Made by a program: the position numbers and the translations under genes | Notes under the pieces: generated by a model | The model's input: the letters and a program-made list of their open reading frames with translations, nothing else | Databases searched by the model: none | Told to the model about the DNA's origin: nothing | From: Cristatella mucedo | Taxonomy: Eukaryota; Bryozoa; Phylactolaemata; Cristatellidae | DNA length: 64,000 bases | NCBI GenBank assembly: GCA_009760855.2 | Contig: WPIO01000005.1 | Span: 11,501,001-11,565,000, forward strand | Reading direction: 5' to 3' | Shown: in pieces, positions 1 to 12,345 of the stretch | How the letters are laid out: every line of letters starts with the position of its first letter | Numbering within the stretch: the first letter of the stretch is position 1

Positions 1-68
1 CCCAAGATTGCCCCTGCGGCGGCCGCCGCCGCCACCTCGTTGCCGCCGCCGCCGCGTGACCGCGCTCA
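1..68 (+). promoter_or_regulatory. CpG- and CCG-rich 5' UTR / promoter-proximal block
   Basis: The first bases are made of CCG/GCC triplets (11-60) with many CpG dinucleotides, and GC- and CpG-richness continues through exon 1 to about base 700. This is the composition expected of a CpG-type first exon. No ATG occurs before base 69 in the visible leader, so the coding start is simple. The transcription start may lie left of the window, and I see no TATA box in these bases. Confidence 0.5.
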
Positions 69-562
69 ATGTCGCCTGGCGCGAGCGAGTTCGCGCTGCT
101 CGTGCTCGCGCTAGTCGCTGCCGAGACTTCGTCGTGCTCTCCGCCGCTGGGCTTCGTCTACCAGTCGCTGCTCGAGCTCTCAACAGCCGCCGACGCCGTG
201 GTGAGCGGAGTACACGATAGAATGACGGTCGCCGCCAACGTTTCCGACCGGTTTCGCGTCGTGAGTCTCGTCGTGAACAGCACTTTCTCGATTACCGACG
301 TGTACAAGCTGTCCGCCGGCACTTCTTGCCTGCCCAGAATGCTGCTAGTGAGCCCCGTGGTCGTCGTCGACCCGTGCGTCGACATTCGGCGCTACTGGAC
401 CGTCGGCCGGAAGTACATTCTATTGCTGTCGCGCAGGTCCGACGGCGGATACGCTCTGTTGGACAGTTTGCAGCCGCCTTTTTATTACTACAGCGAGGAG
501 AACGAGAAGCAAGCTGCACAGGTCGCCGCCGCCGCCGGCTCGCACTTCGGCGTTTGTGCTTC
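69..562 (+). CDS. Exon 1 of a large EGF-repeat secreted/membrane protein: signal peptide and NTR-like N-terminal region
   Basis: The first ATG of the GC-rich block opens a frame beginning MSPGASEFALLVLALVAAET, a convincing signal peptide with likely cleavage near residues 20-23. About 140 residues follow with Cys near 23, 78, 94 and 162, an ADAVVSG strand, VYKL and GRKYILLLSR. This spacing resembles NTR-type modules (netrin C-terminus, agrin NtA, neuregulin N-terminus), but that is an inference. The frame reaches a stop at 564-566, but a GTGAGC donor at 563 cuts it first and leaves two bases (TC, phase 2). The next exon at 24289 supplies the single base needed, which supports the join across a 23.7-kb intron. 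The product enters the secretory pathway. The gene extends past the right edge and its family name is unknown. Confidence 0.72.
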
Positions 563-1583
<1,021 letters not shown>

Positions 1584-1602
1584 TTATTTATATATATATT
1601 TT

Positions 1603-1712
1603 TTTTTTATTTGTATAGCCCACTAAGCGAACGAGGCTCGAGCCCTCGATCTCAGCCATCAAATACATTCACTTTGACCTCGGTCGGGCGAGCACCTTAA
1701 CCACCTGGCCAA
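1603..1712 (-). mobile_element. SINE-1, tRNA-derived, long subfamily, degraded
   Basis: Read on the minus strand it has the SINE-1 plan: a GGCC...GGTTAAGGTGCTCG A-box region, a B box related to GGGCTCGAGCC, and the tail leading to CTATACAAAT. Like the copy at 14684 it carries about 25 extra bases between the boxes (CAGCCATC...TTCACTTTGACC in plus orientation). Part of the tail stem-loop is lost. Confidence 0.65.
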
Positions 1713-1905
1713 ATAATAATAATAAGAATACGTTTGGTTTAACTCCCCAAGAAAACTCACTCTGTCTAGGCACTTTAAATTTGCTGCAAAGGAAGCATGA
1801 CCGAACGGTGAGTGGTGGCGTGCTCAATGTCAGCAAGCATAACATGGTTAGAGGTGACATGAGCAGGGTCAGCTTGCAAATATAGTTAGTGGCAGCATGC
1901 ACAGC
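1712..1905 (-). mobile_element. LINE-A 3' UTR fragment
   Basis: In plus orientation it starts with AATAATAATAAT, then a degraded tail stem-loop region (AGAAAACTCACTCTGTCTAG) and GGCACTTTAAATTTGCTGC. The diagnostic GCATGC/GTGCAC-rich 3' UTR of LINE-A follows (AACATGGTTAGAGGTGACAT). It is 5'-truncated, as is usual for LINE copies, and directly abuts SINE-1. Confidence 0.7.
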
Positions 1906-2518
1906 AGTAGCAGACCAGCGCGGCGAACGTGGATGTACTAAACTCTTTCATTCACAGCACGCGCCCTGCCTTGGTGGTGGCTATTTGCCGTCTTTAGTAC
2001 TATTGTATGCCTTGCAGACGGACCTTCTCTGGAGTGGCCGAGGCTACTGCCGCATTTCTTTCGAGACACACTACTTGAAAATTCATAGGCGATTGCAAGG
2101 TGATAATTTCCCTGAGAGCAGCGACGTGCCAGAAGGGTACGGACACTCGAGTGCGCGTTCGCGCTGCCTCAGCTTTGCGTAATCAGCTAGCATAGATTAG
2201 TGACGCGGCTGCGATGCGGGATCAGCCTGAGTGTGACTGGCCAGAAAATACTCGCGACTCCTGACTTACACTGTATACCAGCTAGGAAGGAACTGGCTGT
2301 GTGAGAATACGCGTTTGTACGGGATGGTTTTGCAGTGAGCTTTATTATTGGAGCGCAGTTTCTTATAATTATTTCTTCTTACTAACACGCCGCTTAACAA
2401 TAATTTTCATGATATGTCATTTTTTTGCTGTCATACAGCATGGAATTGCCATGCACATTGCATAGCTTCTGGCCCGTCGGAAAAAATTATCACCGCCAGA
2501 TATTCACGTGTCTAGGCA
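1906..2518. other. Intron 1 spacer, nothing recognised
   Basis: Mixed-composition intron sequence with short unrelated open frames. I find no repeat seen elsewhere in the window, no RNA gene and no Cys-rich exon. Confidence 0.4.
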
Positions 2519-2940
2519 CGTAATGTAATGTAATGTATCTCCGTCTGTAACTCCACAAAGCCACAAAGACTATGTGGGTGTTACGCAGGAGAGTTTTCTA
2601 TAGCGCACTCATAGGCTAAGCGGCCTCCGGTACGCATTCGGTAGCCCGTCAGACTTTAGGTCACGTAACAAAGAGAAGGCGGGAAGCATAGCTGATTCGG
2701 GAGAGCAGTTGAGGTAGTGAGTAGCATAGAAGTAGCAGCTCAGGACCGCTGAAAAGGATGAGCCATAGTCGGCAGCAGGAGAGTAGTTGTCGTTGTATAA
2801 GAGTTGTGGAATCGAGCTCCACAGTCTAGGACCTGCCAAGCTCAGCTTCTGTCGCCAACGGTCTTTAAGCGGAGAAATGGTACAGCTAATTTACTGCCAA
2901 TATAGGAACTCAGTGTACGAGCAAGTGGAAGTAGGCTGAT
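2519..2940 (-). mobile_element. LINE-B 3' end (RT C-terminus and tail)
   Basis: In plus orientation it begins with (TAATG)n, the complement of the (ACATT)n tail of LINE-B, then CTCCGTCTGTAACTCCAC. The minus strand then encodes the family's C-terminal region (DYGSSFSAVLSCYFYATHYL, SAMLPAFSLL). The 5' part is missing. Similarity fades around 2905-2940 next to a run of G. Confidence 0.75.
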
Positions 2941-2999
2941 GCTAATGGCGGAGCCCGAGGGGGGGGGCAATGTGCTCGCTTCCAGACCTACGTCGTTTA

Positions 3000-3330
3000 A
3001 TCTCCCGACTTGGGCCGGAACGTCCCCTGACTTGACCAAATTTAAAAAGAACCAAAAAACACCTATTTAGGACAGCATTTAGTGGGTCCCTGTGATTCAT
3101 CCTTCATGTGCTTAAGCGTGCTGACACTGTGCATGCTGCCTCTAACCACATTTGCATGCTGACCCTGTGCATGTCACCCCTAACCATGTTATTCACGCGG
3201 TTTATTAAGCATGATATTACTCAGCATTCAATCGCGTTTCCTTTTGCAGCAAATGTAAAGCGCCTAGAAAGGGATTGAGTTCTCTGAGGACGCTTTATCA
3301 AGTGCATTATTAATATTATTATTATTGATT
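3000..3330 (+). mobile_element. LINE-A 3' end (last RT residues, 3' UTR, tail)
   Basis: The plus strand shows the last RT residues (LTKFKKN...THLF), then the 3' UTR with its imperfect direct repeat of GCTGACMCTGTGCATG. The tail stem AAGCGCC...GGACGCTT and (ATT)n follow. It lies tail-to-tail with the inverted copy at 3440-5515. Confidence 0.8.
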
Positions 3331-3398
3331 GAGAACTGTAATAGTAATTTTTGTACTGCCTGCTGTAAGTGGGGCTGGTAGTCATTAAGGCTCAAATG

Positions 3399-3432
3399 CT
3401 GCTATATAAACGAGGCTTTTAATCAGCTGGCC
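3399..3432 (+). mobile_element. SINE-2 tail remnant
   Basis: The bases CTATATAAACGAGGCTTTTA and the following ATCAGCT match the tail end of SINE-2 copies. Only about 30 bp remain, between two LINE-A pieces. Confidence 0.4.
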
Positions 3433-3439
3433 TTTACAC

Positions 3440-5515
3440 GCACAGTCAGTTACACGACAGACAAGCCTAACTTCGGAGTTTTGCACCAACTGCAATCGCC
3501 TGATCGCACATGCTGGTAGGCCAGTAAGCAGTGAGTTGCAGAAGTCGAGACGGGATGTCACGAATGCATGGTCCAACTTGGACGTGGTATCCTTATCTAA
3601 ACAAACACAAATTTTAGTAATGTTATGAAGCTGAAAATAGGCAGATTTGACTGTGGAGCTGATATGGTCGTCTAACGAGAGGTCGCTTTGGAATATGACA
3701 CCTAGATTTCGAGCTGATTCAACAGGAGATATGCTGCCAGAGCCAATTTTGAGCGCCAGCCTTTCCAATTTCTGAATCACACTGGGTTTGCCCATAACTA
3801 GTAAGTTAGTTTTGTCATCGTTTAGTTTTAGAAAATTTGCTGCCATCCATATGCGGATGTCATCAATGCATGCAGCAAGTGAGTTGAGAGAATTTGAGGT
3901 CCTTGAAGGCTGGGAGGGATCAAAGCAAAGGTACGGCTGAGTGCCATCCGCATAGAAGTGAAAGCCTAGATTGTGCTCTGCAATCACATCAGCAAGAGGG
4001 AGAGTATAAACGGTGAAAAGAACCAGACCTAGCACGGAGCCCTGAGGTATTCCATATTTTGGAGGTACTCCAGATGATCTTTGTCCATTCACGTCAATAC
4101 TCTGGAGTCTCCCACTGAGATAGGACCTGAACCACTGCAGAGCAGTGCCAGTGATGCCCAGGCGAGATGAGAGGCGCTCTAGATGAACTTTGTGATCGAT
4201 GGTATCAAAAGCTGCCGAAAGATCGAGCAAAACAAGCAGAGACACTCTACCCATGTCTGCATTCCTAAGTAGGTCGTTGTATACCCTAAGCAATGCTGAC
4301 TCTCTTGAGTGATTAGCTCTAAAGCCAGACTGGAACTTACTAGCAAGGTTTGAGGTTTCGATATATGAGTTCAGCTGGTCTGCCACGACCCGTTCCAGTG
4401 TCTTTGATAGGAATGGTAGAAGGGAGACTGGGCGGTAGTTGCTCAAGTTCTCTTGGTCTAGTGTCGATTTCTTGAGAAGTGGCCTGACTACAGCTTTTTT
4501 TGAAAGGTGCTGGGACATGACCTGAGGCTAATGACATATTAATGATGTTAGTTGTGCATGGCAGCAGCAGATCAATGCAACGTAGGGGGAGGACAGTGGG
4601 AATAGGGTCCAGATGACTTTTTGTCTTTTTTGATTGGGATACAAACTTCAGGACTAGATCACTAGTGACCTGCTTAAATGCAGACATTGAGGTGCAGCCA
4701 GGAATCGGGGAACGGCATTCTAGTGGGATGTTGTCATCGCAGGGATGGATTCCCTGATCTTGTCTATCTTCTGCACAAAGAATCGAGAGAAGCGATCGGC
4801 TAGATCATCACAAGGATCATCAAGTAGGGAGCTAATCTGGGAGCGGTTGAGGAGATGGTTGATCGTCGACATCAGCATTTTTGGATTGTGCATCTGTGCT
4901 TCAACAATGTTTTTATAGAAGCTAGACTTGGCCTTTGCTAGGATCGATTGGTACGACCTACAGTAGTCTTCACATGCCTGTCGATGGACAGTCAGTCCTG
5001 ATCTTTTGTATGCTTTTTCAAGCTTGCGCTTAGTAGACCTGGCTAGTTAAATGTCTGTGGTAAACCATAAGCCTTTTGGGCGAGGGCCCACAGTGCGCTT
5101 TGTCAGAGGTGCAAACTCGTCGAGCGTGCTAGCTAGTGTCGTGTTGTAGCCATCTACCAATGATGACAGATCGGAGGGAGGACTGAGCAGCAAAGGTGAA
5201 GCAGCTATTCTCGCACGGACAGTATCGATGTCAAGGGTCTTGAGGTTTCGTGATTCACAGGATATTTTAGATGAGGAAGTGGGAACACAGTGTAGATTGA
5301 ATGAGATTTGCATGTGGTCAGATACGCAGGATTTGGTAATAATTGGTGATGACAAAGTGCAGTTGTATGAGAAAATCTGGTCGAGTGTGTGACCCTTGTT
5401 GTGAGTAGGGCCATGCACATGAGCCACATAAGACAATGAGTCAGTTAAAGCACGAAATTCGGTGCTGAAAGCGTCAGATAAGTTATCAAAGTGAAGGTTG
5501 AAATCACCCATAACG
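3440..5515 (-). mobile_element. LINE-A, EN-RT retrotransposon of L2/CR1 type, 5' and 3' truncated
   Basis: This is the longest LINE-A copy. On the minus strand, 5511-5047 encodes the end of an APE-type endonuclease (MGDFNLHFDN, SDHMQISFNL). 4690-3440 encodes a reverse transcriptase with YRPVSLLPFLSK, LLDLSAAFDTIDH, GIPQGSVLG and a YADGT box where YADDT is expected. NFLKLNDDKTNLL and RLDFCNSLLTGLPA follow. The YADD to YADG change removes a catalytic Asp, and frames are broken near 4530 and 5045, so the copy is dead. Similarity stops after the RLVCRVTDC segment and the 3' UTR is missing. Such elements insert by target-primed reverse transcription. Confidence 0.9.
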
Positions 5516-5544
5516 AGGAAGGATCAATTTCTTGCACACAGAAT

Positions 5545-7576
5545 CAAAATGAGATCGGAGAAATCTGAGATAAAGGAGGATTTGGTACCCGAAATTTGGA
5601 TGACGGCTTGTTCCAGTAGCTGTATTTCTGAGACCATTCCACCCGGGTTTTCATTCTATCAGTCCATGCGTTCTGACAAGGTTGGTGGCGGGGTTGCAAT
5701 TGTTGTTCGCGAATCGTTTGACTATAAGGTTTGCAGTTTTTCGCACGAGCCATCGTTTGAATCGGTTGCAATCAGGTCTTCATCAAAGACAATGCCTCTC
5801 ACTGTGGTGATATACCGGCCTTCTTCTGGCTGTCCAAACTTTTTTTATAGAGGAGTTTTTAGAGCTCCTCGCTAAAGTATTTGTGTGCAACAGGCCGTTA
5901 CTGGTTGTAGGAGACTTCAATATTCACGTTGACAACCCTAGCAACAGCCAGGTCCGCTCATTTCTTGACTGTCTGGAGAACTTTGGTTTGGTCCAACACG
6001 TTAATCATACCACCCACGTCCGTGACCATATTCTAGATCTCGCAATCACTAAGGATGTCCTCCCCACTGACCTTGTGGTGTGCCCACTGATCCTCTTAGA
6101 TCATTGTTTGGTCTCGCTTACTGTTCCTGCTCCCTTGTACGTACATGGTAATGTCGAACTTGTCAAGCCACGTAACTTACAAAGCATTGACATAGACAAG
6201 TTTTTGAAATCTGTTTGTGATGCAGGTCTTCTTGATCTGCATTCAGACTCGACCGGCAGCCTCGATACCCTCACTGATGCAATGAACATGACACTCAGAA
6301 GTGCTCTTGACAAGCATGCTCCCGTTCATTCTACCCGTGTACAAAGTCGTTGAGATTCCTTTCAATTAACAAAAGACTCATAAAATAGCGCCGGGTTAAG
6401 CGCAGGCTTGAACGCCGTTTCAAGAAGTCGGATTCTGATGCAGATCTAGTCAATTTTAAAGACTTCCTTCGAGTTTAAACCCGGAAGCTTAAAAAAGCCA
6501 AGGCCTCTTTTTTCATCCGAAAGCTGAATTCCTGCCATTTGGACCCTAAACAGATTTATAAGACAGTAAACCATTTACTGGCCAATGCTGAGCAGTCTGA
6601 CCCCCCTAATATTAAAGGCTTAGCCAAAAAGTTTTCAGCCTCATGTACTGAAAAAATTGTGCACATTCTTGCCTCCATAAAGCCCCCTCCGACTAAACCA
6701 TCGCGGTTCCACAACCTGTGACCTTCCTTAAAAGGTTCTCCGAGGTTTCTGCCTGCGATGTGGCTACCTTAATAAGGTCTAGCAAAAAGAGCTCGTCTTC
6801 TGATGACCCTATACCATCTTCTCTGTGGTCTTCACTGGCAGACCAACTTAGCCCTACCCTAACCAAGATTGTTAATGCTTCTTTGGGAAAAGGGGTAATC
6901 TCCAAGTCCTTCAAATCGGCAATCGTTAGACCCATATTTAAAAAGCCTGGATTAGATACAGAGGTCCTTGCTAACTATCGCCCAGTTTCCCTTCTTCTTT
7001 TCTTGTCAAAGATTCTTGAAAAAATTGTTGCTAAGCAGCAGGCTGAACATATTGAAAAGAATGAAATGTAGGAAATATTTCAATCAGGGTTCAAGAGGCA
7101 GTACTCCACTGAAACTGCTCTCCTCCGTGTTAACAATGACATTCTACGTGGCAATGATTGGCAGGAATGTCACAGCCCTAGCTCTGCTAGATCTGTCAGC
7201 GGCGTTCGACACCATTGATCGCGATGTTCTGCTTGAAAGATTGAGAACAATGACCCGTCTGGCAGACAAAGCACTGGCGTGGTTTAAATCGTACTTGTCT
7301 GATTGTATTCAATCCGTGTCGTGTGGGGGTCAGGTCTCACGAACAAGACGGGTCACCTGTACAGACCCTCAATGGTCTGTACTCGGCCCCTTGCTATTCT
7401 CCATTTATACTCGACTACTGGGAAAAGTGATTAAGGCTCATGGAATAGGATATCATTTTTATGCTGACGATACTCGGCTGTATTTGTCATTCAAACCGTT
7501 GGAATCTGCTGCAGCAACTGATAAAGTGAATGCTTGCCTTGCCGATACTCGATCCTGGATGGCGGAAAACTTCTTG
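5545..7576 (+). mobile_element. LINE-B, EN-RT retrotransposon of L2/CR1 type, broken
   Basis: The plus strand encodes endonuclease pieces (GGGVAIVVRESFDYKV near 5685-5735, VVGDFNIHVDNPSNSQVRSF at 5905, HILDLAITKDVL). The RT follows (RPIFKKPGLDTEVLANYRPV at 6930, LLDLSAAFDTID at 7185, SVLGPLLFSIYT at 7375, FYADDTRLYLSFKP at 7455, SWMAENFL at 7555). The catalytic YADD is kept, but at least four frame breaks or stops (about 5875, 6353, 7070, 7150) make it a pseudogene. It is head-to-head with LINE-A. The RT is cut at NFL by the MITE at 7577, and the rest of the LINE is not found on the other side. Confidence 0.9.
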
Positions 7577-7884
7577 TATATAATGTCAACCAAAGGACGT
7601 GATCCGCTGGAGCGAATTTTAGAATATTTTAAGCGTATGTCGAGCTTCGTCGGGGTCTGAAGTATTCGGGGCTAAAGACTGAGCCACCCGGCTAATTCAC
7701 ATGTAACTGATAACTGTAACATGTATATATATATATATATAGTATTAAAGCTGGTAAATACAGAGAGCAGAAAAGAGGAGAGAGAAAAGAGAGGAAAGGA
7801 GCTGAAAATGCAGGACATGAACTAATAGCGTTCGGACTGGTGTGATCTGGCCATGTCAGAGCCTCACCAGCCAGATCAATTATT

Positions 7885-7968
<84 letters not shown>

Positions 7969-8213
7969 CTCTCTCTCTCTCTCTCCCTCTCTCTCGGGTG
8001 GATATGAAGGAGTGATCGATGGTGTCAAGAACGACAGCCAGATCCAGCAGCTACGATATTCCCACCATTTTTACACAAGTGTCACCAGTTACATGTGAAT
8101 TAGCCGGTTGGCTCAGTCTTTAGCCCCGAATGCTTCAGACCCCGATGAAGCTCGACACACGCTTAAAATATTCTAAAATTCGCTCGGGTGGATTCTTTGG
8201 TAGACATTATATA
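7577..8213. mobile_element. MITE-like element with ~130-bp terminal inverted repeats
   Basis: Bases 7577-7709 and 8086-8213 are inverted copies of each other with few mismatches. Both outer ends read TATATAATGTC-ACCAAAG and both inner ends reach CAGTTACATGTGAATTAGCC. The 375-bp centre contains (AT)9 and a (CT)n run and no transposase. Long TIRs with a non-coding centre are typical of non-autonomous DNA transposons. The target duplication is unclear because the ends are TATA-rich, so TA or TATATA is possible. It interrupts the LINE-B reverse transcriptase and is therefore younger. Confidence 0.8.
7886..7995. repeat. (CT)n microsatellite inside the MITE
   Basis: About 110 bp of CT dinucleotides with a few CCT interruptions near the right end. 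Confidence 0.95.
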
Positions 8214-8639
8214 CCAAAGCCTGATCATAATCGTGTAAGTGCAGATGACGATTGCTTTAACTATGTGGGGGCAGATCGTCATAATGGCCAAAATGTATTA
8301 TACATTCCGGCAGTCGAATCAGAAAGCTTCGCGATTGCTCTCTAACTGATTGCTAATACCCTTCAGCTAAGAAACACGAGTGCTTTGAAACGAACTAATA
8401 ACCTCCTAATATAAATTTATTTTCCGTCGATATTCTATCCCATCGCTATTGACGATTACTGAAGCTTTGGGTCAGCGAGACTAGTAGTAGAACAGCCTGA
8501 GACAATTGAGATCAGACGATGAACATTCGTTGTTCACTTTTTGTTTGTGCGGTAAATTCTTGTGTAATGCAGCTATCGGCAACTTGCTCGAGCACAATCA
8601 AACACATTTCAGCTTGTTCCTTTGGAGCATGACGATTTA

Positions 8640-9571
8640 GTATAGGAATGTAACTCCGTCTGTAACTCCACAAAGTCATTAAGACCATGTGGATGTTACG
8701 CAGGAGAGTTGTGTATAGCGCACTCACCGCCTCAGAGGCTTTCGGTACGCATTCGGTAGCCAACAGACTTCGTCTCACACAATAAAGAGAAAGTGGGAAG
8801 CATAGCAGAGTCAGGAGAGCAGTTGAGGTAGTGAGTAGCATAGAAGTAGCAGCACAGGACCGCTGACAAGGATGAGCCATAGTCGGCAGCAATAGAGTAG
8901 TTGTCGTTGCCTGAGAATTGTGGAAGCGAGTTCCACAGTCCAGGACCTGCAGAGCTAAAGCTTCTGTCGCCAACGGCCTTTAAGCGGAGGAATGGAGCAG
9001 CTAATTTATTGTCCATACAGGACCTGAGGTCGCGAAGAGGCTGAAACTGGTGCAGCAGTTCTGCTAGGTATGAAGGAGCAGAGCCGTGGCAGCCTTGTGG
9101 GTCAGCGTAAGAGCTTTGCTCTGTATCCGTTGATCAACCGGCAACCATCCAAGCTCTTTTAGCAAAGGAGACACGCGGTCAAGCATCTGGGACTTGAAAA
9201 CTGGCCTTGCAGCCATATTCATGGTCAGCTGCAGTGGCCTAGTTGCTTTCTTTGGTAGCCCAGCCAAAAGGGAATTACAATAATCAAGCCGATACAGAAT
9301 TAAGGAACTAGTTGAATTTTTTACAAGCCGCTGTGGAAGACAGCTTCTAATCTTGGATAGCGATCGGACGTGATGGCTAGCTGTAGAAGCAGTCTTCTTA
9401 ACAAAGCTTTTAAAATTGAGGCAACTGTCGAAAACGACACCTAAATGTCGAGCACGTGAGGATAGTCGCACGATAGCATCACCTATTAGAAGAGCAAATC
9501 CTTTTAATCCAGCCACACGCTTAGGGTGTTCCATGAGCAGCAGTTCGGTTTTATCGTCATTTAATTTCAAG
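8640..9571 (-). mobile_element. LINE-B, 3' half of RT and tail
   Basis: The minus strand reads LKLNDDKTELLLMEHPKR, SRARHLGVVFDSCLNFKSF, YRLDYCNSLLAGLPKK and LKELGWLPVDQRIQSK. The LINE-B C-terminus (MDNKLAAPFLRLKAVGDRSF) and the GGAGTTACAGACGGAG tail follow. Apart from truncation this is one of the better-preserved 3' halves. At its upstream edge it meets (AT)10, then an inverted piece of upstream RT at 9600-9780. Confidence 0.85.
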
Positions 9572-9591
9572 ATATATATATATATATATAT
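9572..9591. repeat. (AT)10 at a LINE-B inversion joint
   Basis: A short AT run between oppositely oriented RT fragments. Confidence 0.9.
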
Positions 9592-9599
9592 CAATAGAG

Positions 9600-9780
9600 C
9601 ACTTTTCGAGAAGGTCATTCACGCCCCAGGTATAGGCTATTAATTGTATGCCGACTGCACTCAGGTGTAATTATCATTCAAACCCTAAAAATTAGCAATG
9701 GCGATTGAGAAAGTGAGCTCAGAGGAAAATCTAAACTCTGAAATCAATGACTTGCACTTATATTTAAAAAGGTGGACCAA
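9600..9780 (+). mobile_element. LINE-B-like RT fragment, inverted relative to its neighbour
   Basis: The plus strand reads EKVIHAPGIGY, a degraded YAD-CTQ active-site box and LSFKP, with stop codons between. This is the RT segment that should lie directly upstream of NFLKLNDDKTE, where the adjacent minus-strand copy begins. Confidence 0.65.
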
Positions 9781-10277
9781 GACCGTCGGCGAATACTTGT
9801 AATGCGGAAATCTGTTTTGACGGACCCTGACAAGTTTTATTCAGACGGTTGCCTTCGCAGCCGGTCATCACGTTATATCGCCTGACCAGCTTTAGGAACT
9901 ACTTAACAATAGTAAGCTCAAGAAATTTGCATCGCTGTGCTAGACTATCCCACAGCAGCTCAGCATTGGCAGGACTGCAGGGAAGACTATTAAGCCTTCA
10001 CTATTGACGCTGTTAACAGCAGTAAGTTTGGTTTTCTGATTCTGAGAAATTCAGTCATGTGCCTCTTTTGCCAAAGTAGTTGCTGTATGGCTAATAGTTG
10101 ACTGGCGGACACAAATAAAAATTTCTAATCTGGCCAACAAGGCCCGCCGTTGCTTATATCCTTCATGCCAATCTGAGTTGTTTTATCTGTTCCAGGTTCC
10201 TCATGCCCTCAGACTGTCACGGAAACGACATTAGTTTATCCGGCATTCTTTTCGCGCGCGTGCACGAACGCACGCAC
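9781..10277. other. Intron 1 spacer, nothing recognised
   Basis: Mixed-composition sequence between the LINE-B inversion and the CA/TA microsatellite. I see no repeat, RNA gene or exon. Confidence 0.4.
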
Positions 10278-10415
<138 letters not shown>

Positions 10416-10777
10416 ATATATAGTACTCAAAGCTAAAGTGGCTTATATTTAATATTCCATTGCCATCAGCATTTATCTTACGTAGCAAACAGAAAGTGCA
10501 CACAGCATTGCATAGCAGTCAGGGAAGAAAGTGCCGTAACAGTAGTACCAAAAAGACAAACAGCATCAGACTACAAGAACTGACTTGCTAGGCCAGCATG
10601 CTTGTAGTATGAGGAATGATGGTCTTCTTTACGAAGGAATCTTGCGGAAGTGAGCGCCAGATTACACGCAGAACACCCAGGTTAAAATAATTTATCATCG
10701 GCCTTTTTGCTTGGTGATTTCTTTAATTTTCGGACGGAGATACATACATGTAATGATTAAACGCACAAATACGTACA

Positions 10778-10924
<147 letters not shown>

Positions 10925-11225
10925 TGTGTAAGGTATATACACAGTTCAGATGAGTAAGTAATTCAAAACACCTATAAATATTTTGAATGATGAATACAAA
11001 AAGGTTAGCTGGTTCAACAGCTTCGTTTGTGAAATTGCAGGAGACTAATAGCGTGTACATGTGAAAACTTTTGGGTAAAGCATTTAATTTGAAAATTAAA
11101 GCCTATGCATGTAAGCAGTATATAGCTGCACAAAGGGCTCTGTCATAATTAATCTTAGACTGGCATAATATCACTAAGACTGGCTTTCCTTATCGTCCAC
11201 TCCATTTTTCTTCACTCCGCTGATA

Positions 11226-11395
11226 TATATAATGTAATTCATCTCCGTCTCTAATTCTACAAAGCCATAAAGACTAAGTGGGTGTTACGCAGGAGAGTTC
11301 AATGAAAAACTCAAAGCCTTGGCGGCTCTCGGCACGCATGCGGCAGCCAAAAAATTCATTTCATGCAATGAAAGGAAAATGATAAGCATAATCTA
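11226..11395 (-). mobile_element. LINE-B extreme 3' end
   Basis: It reads ATCTCCGTCTCTAATTCTAC and then GTGTTACGCAGGAGAG in plus orientation, matching the LINE-B tail with about 15-20 percent change by eye. Only the 3' UTR remains. Confidence 0.65.
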
Positions 11396-12039
11396 ATTAA
11401 CGTCAAATGCGTAATTAATTAAAGTGCTGATTAAAACTATCATATGCCGCGCAACGTAAGCGTGATAGTGGTGACGTGTTTACGGTACGAACTCACTCAC
11501 GGACTCAAATTGCAATCACATAGGCTTACAATGTGTATATAAAGCTGCATATATATGTATATTTATTTATTTATAAATTTAGATATTCATTTAGAGAGTT
11601 TGCAGCATAATTACACATTAGCCTGTGGCGCACTATCCTGCCGGGGTCGCAGTTGCTCCCGACTACCGGTTCAGAATCAGGCACTGCACGGCTTCCGAGC
11701 CCGCTATGGCGCCGGAGACGCTGAGCCGCGGCAATGCCGCTCGCTTCGTGCGCGGCACGCCAAGATCCGCCAGGCAGGTTTCACTCGCCTGCCTCCAGCT
11801 GCCGAGAGCTAGTAGCAGGGGAGTGTCTTAAGTGGCTCGCTTGCTGCAGCCTATCGCTGGCCGGCCGCGAGGTCGTGGCGGTGTCTGCCTACCGGGATAG
11901 AGGCTTACGAACGTGCGAATAGAGCTCAGTGATTTCAAAGCTACGTGAATTCGTCAGGCAGGCGGAAGGCTGGGCATGGGCGGCCCAGCCTGTACAAGGT
12001 TGGCTCGGCCAACGCCTAGCCACAGACGGGTTCGCATGT
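11396..12039. other. GC-rich intron spacer left of the R5 retroposon
   Basis: From about 11620 the sequence becomes GC-rich and open in several frames, such as 11555-11812 and 11929 onward on plus. I could not recognise any of the translations. The openness follows from the base composition. Confidence 0.4.
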
Positions 12040-12345
12040 GGGCGTATCATCGCTGTCACCTGGTTCCGCCCCAGCCAAAATTCCGTTCGCCCCACGGGCG
12101 TGCTTATAGCCGTCTCGCGATGTGTTCCTTGCCGCGAAATTCACTTTCTGCCTGTGCGTCTGCCTGTGCGCACGCTATCCACTCTCTTCTCTCTAATCAC
12201 CACGTGCTCCAGAGCAGCACGCACGACGGCTGCTACATCAGTATGTACGCTCGCTTGCTTGTGTTGCCTGTATGCGATACAATGCAGCCGTCGTCGACAA
12301 CGCAACAACTCGCTTGTGGGGGTTTCGCTCTTCGGCACGCCGCCA
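12040..12345 (+). repeat. R5 retroposon-like repeat, copy 1
   Basis: From GGGCGTATCATCGCTGTCAC on, this block matches the reverse complement of 51533-51865 over about 300 bp. Shared landmarks are GGTTCCGCC, TGTGCGTCTGCCTGTG against TGTGCGTCGGTCTGTA, GTATGTACGCTCGC against GTACATACGCTCGC, and AATRCAGCCGTCGTC. It is GC-rich, has no conserved frame and belongs to no family I recognise. Confidence 0.65.

Noticed and set aside
5545-7576. Functional reverse transcriptase gene
   Set aside because: YADD is intact, but at least four stops or frame shifts and a MITE insertion break it.
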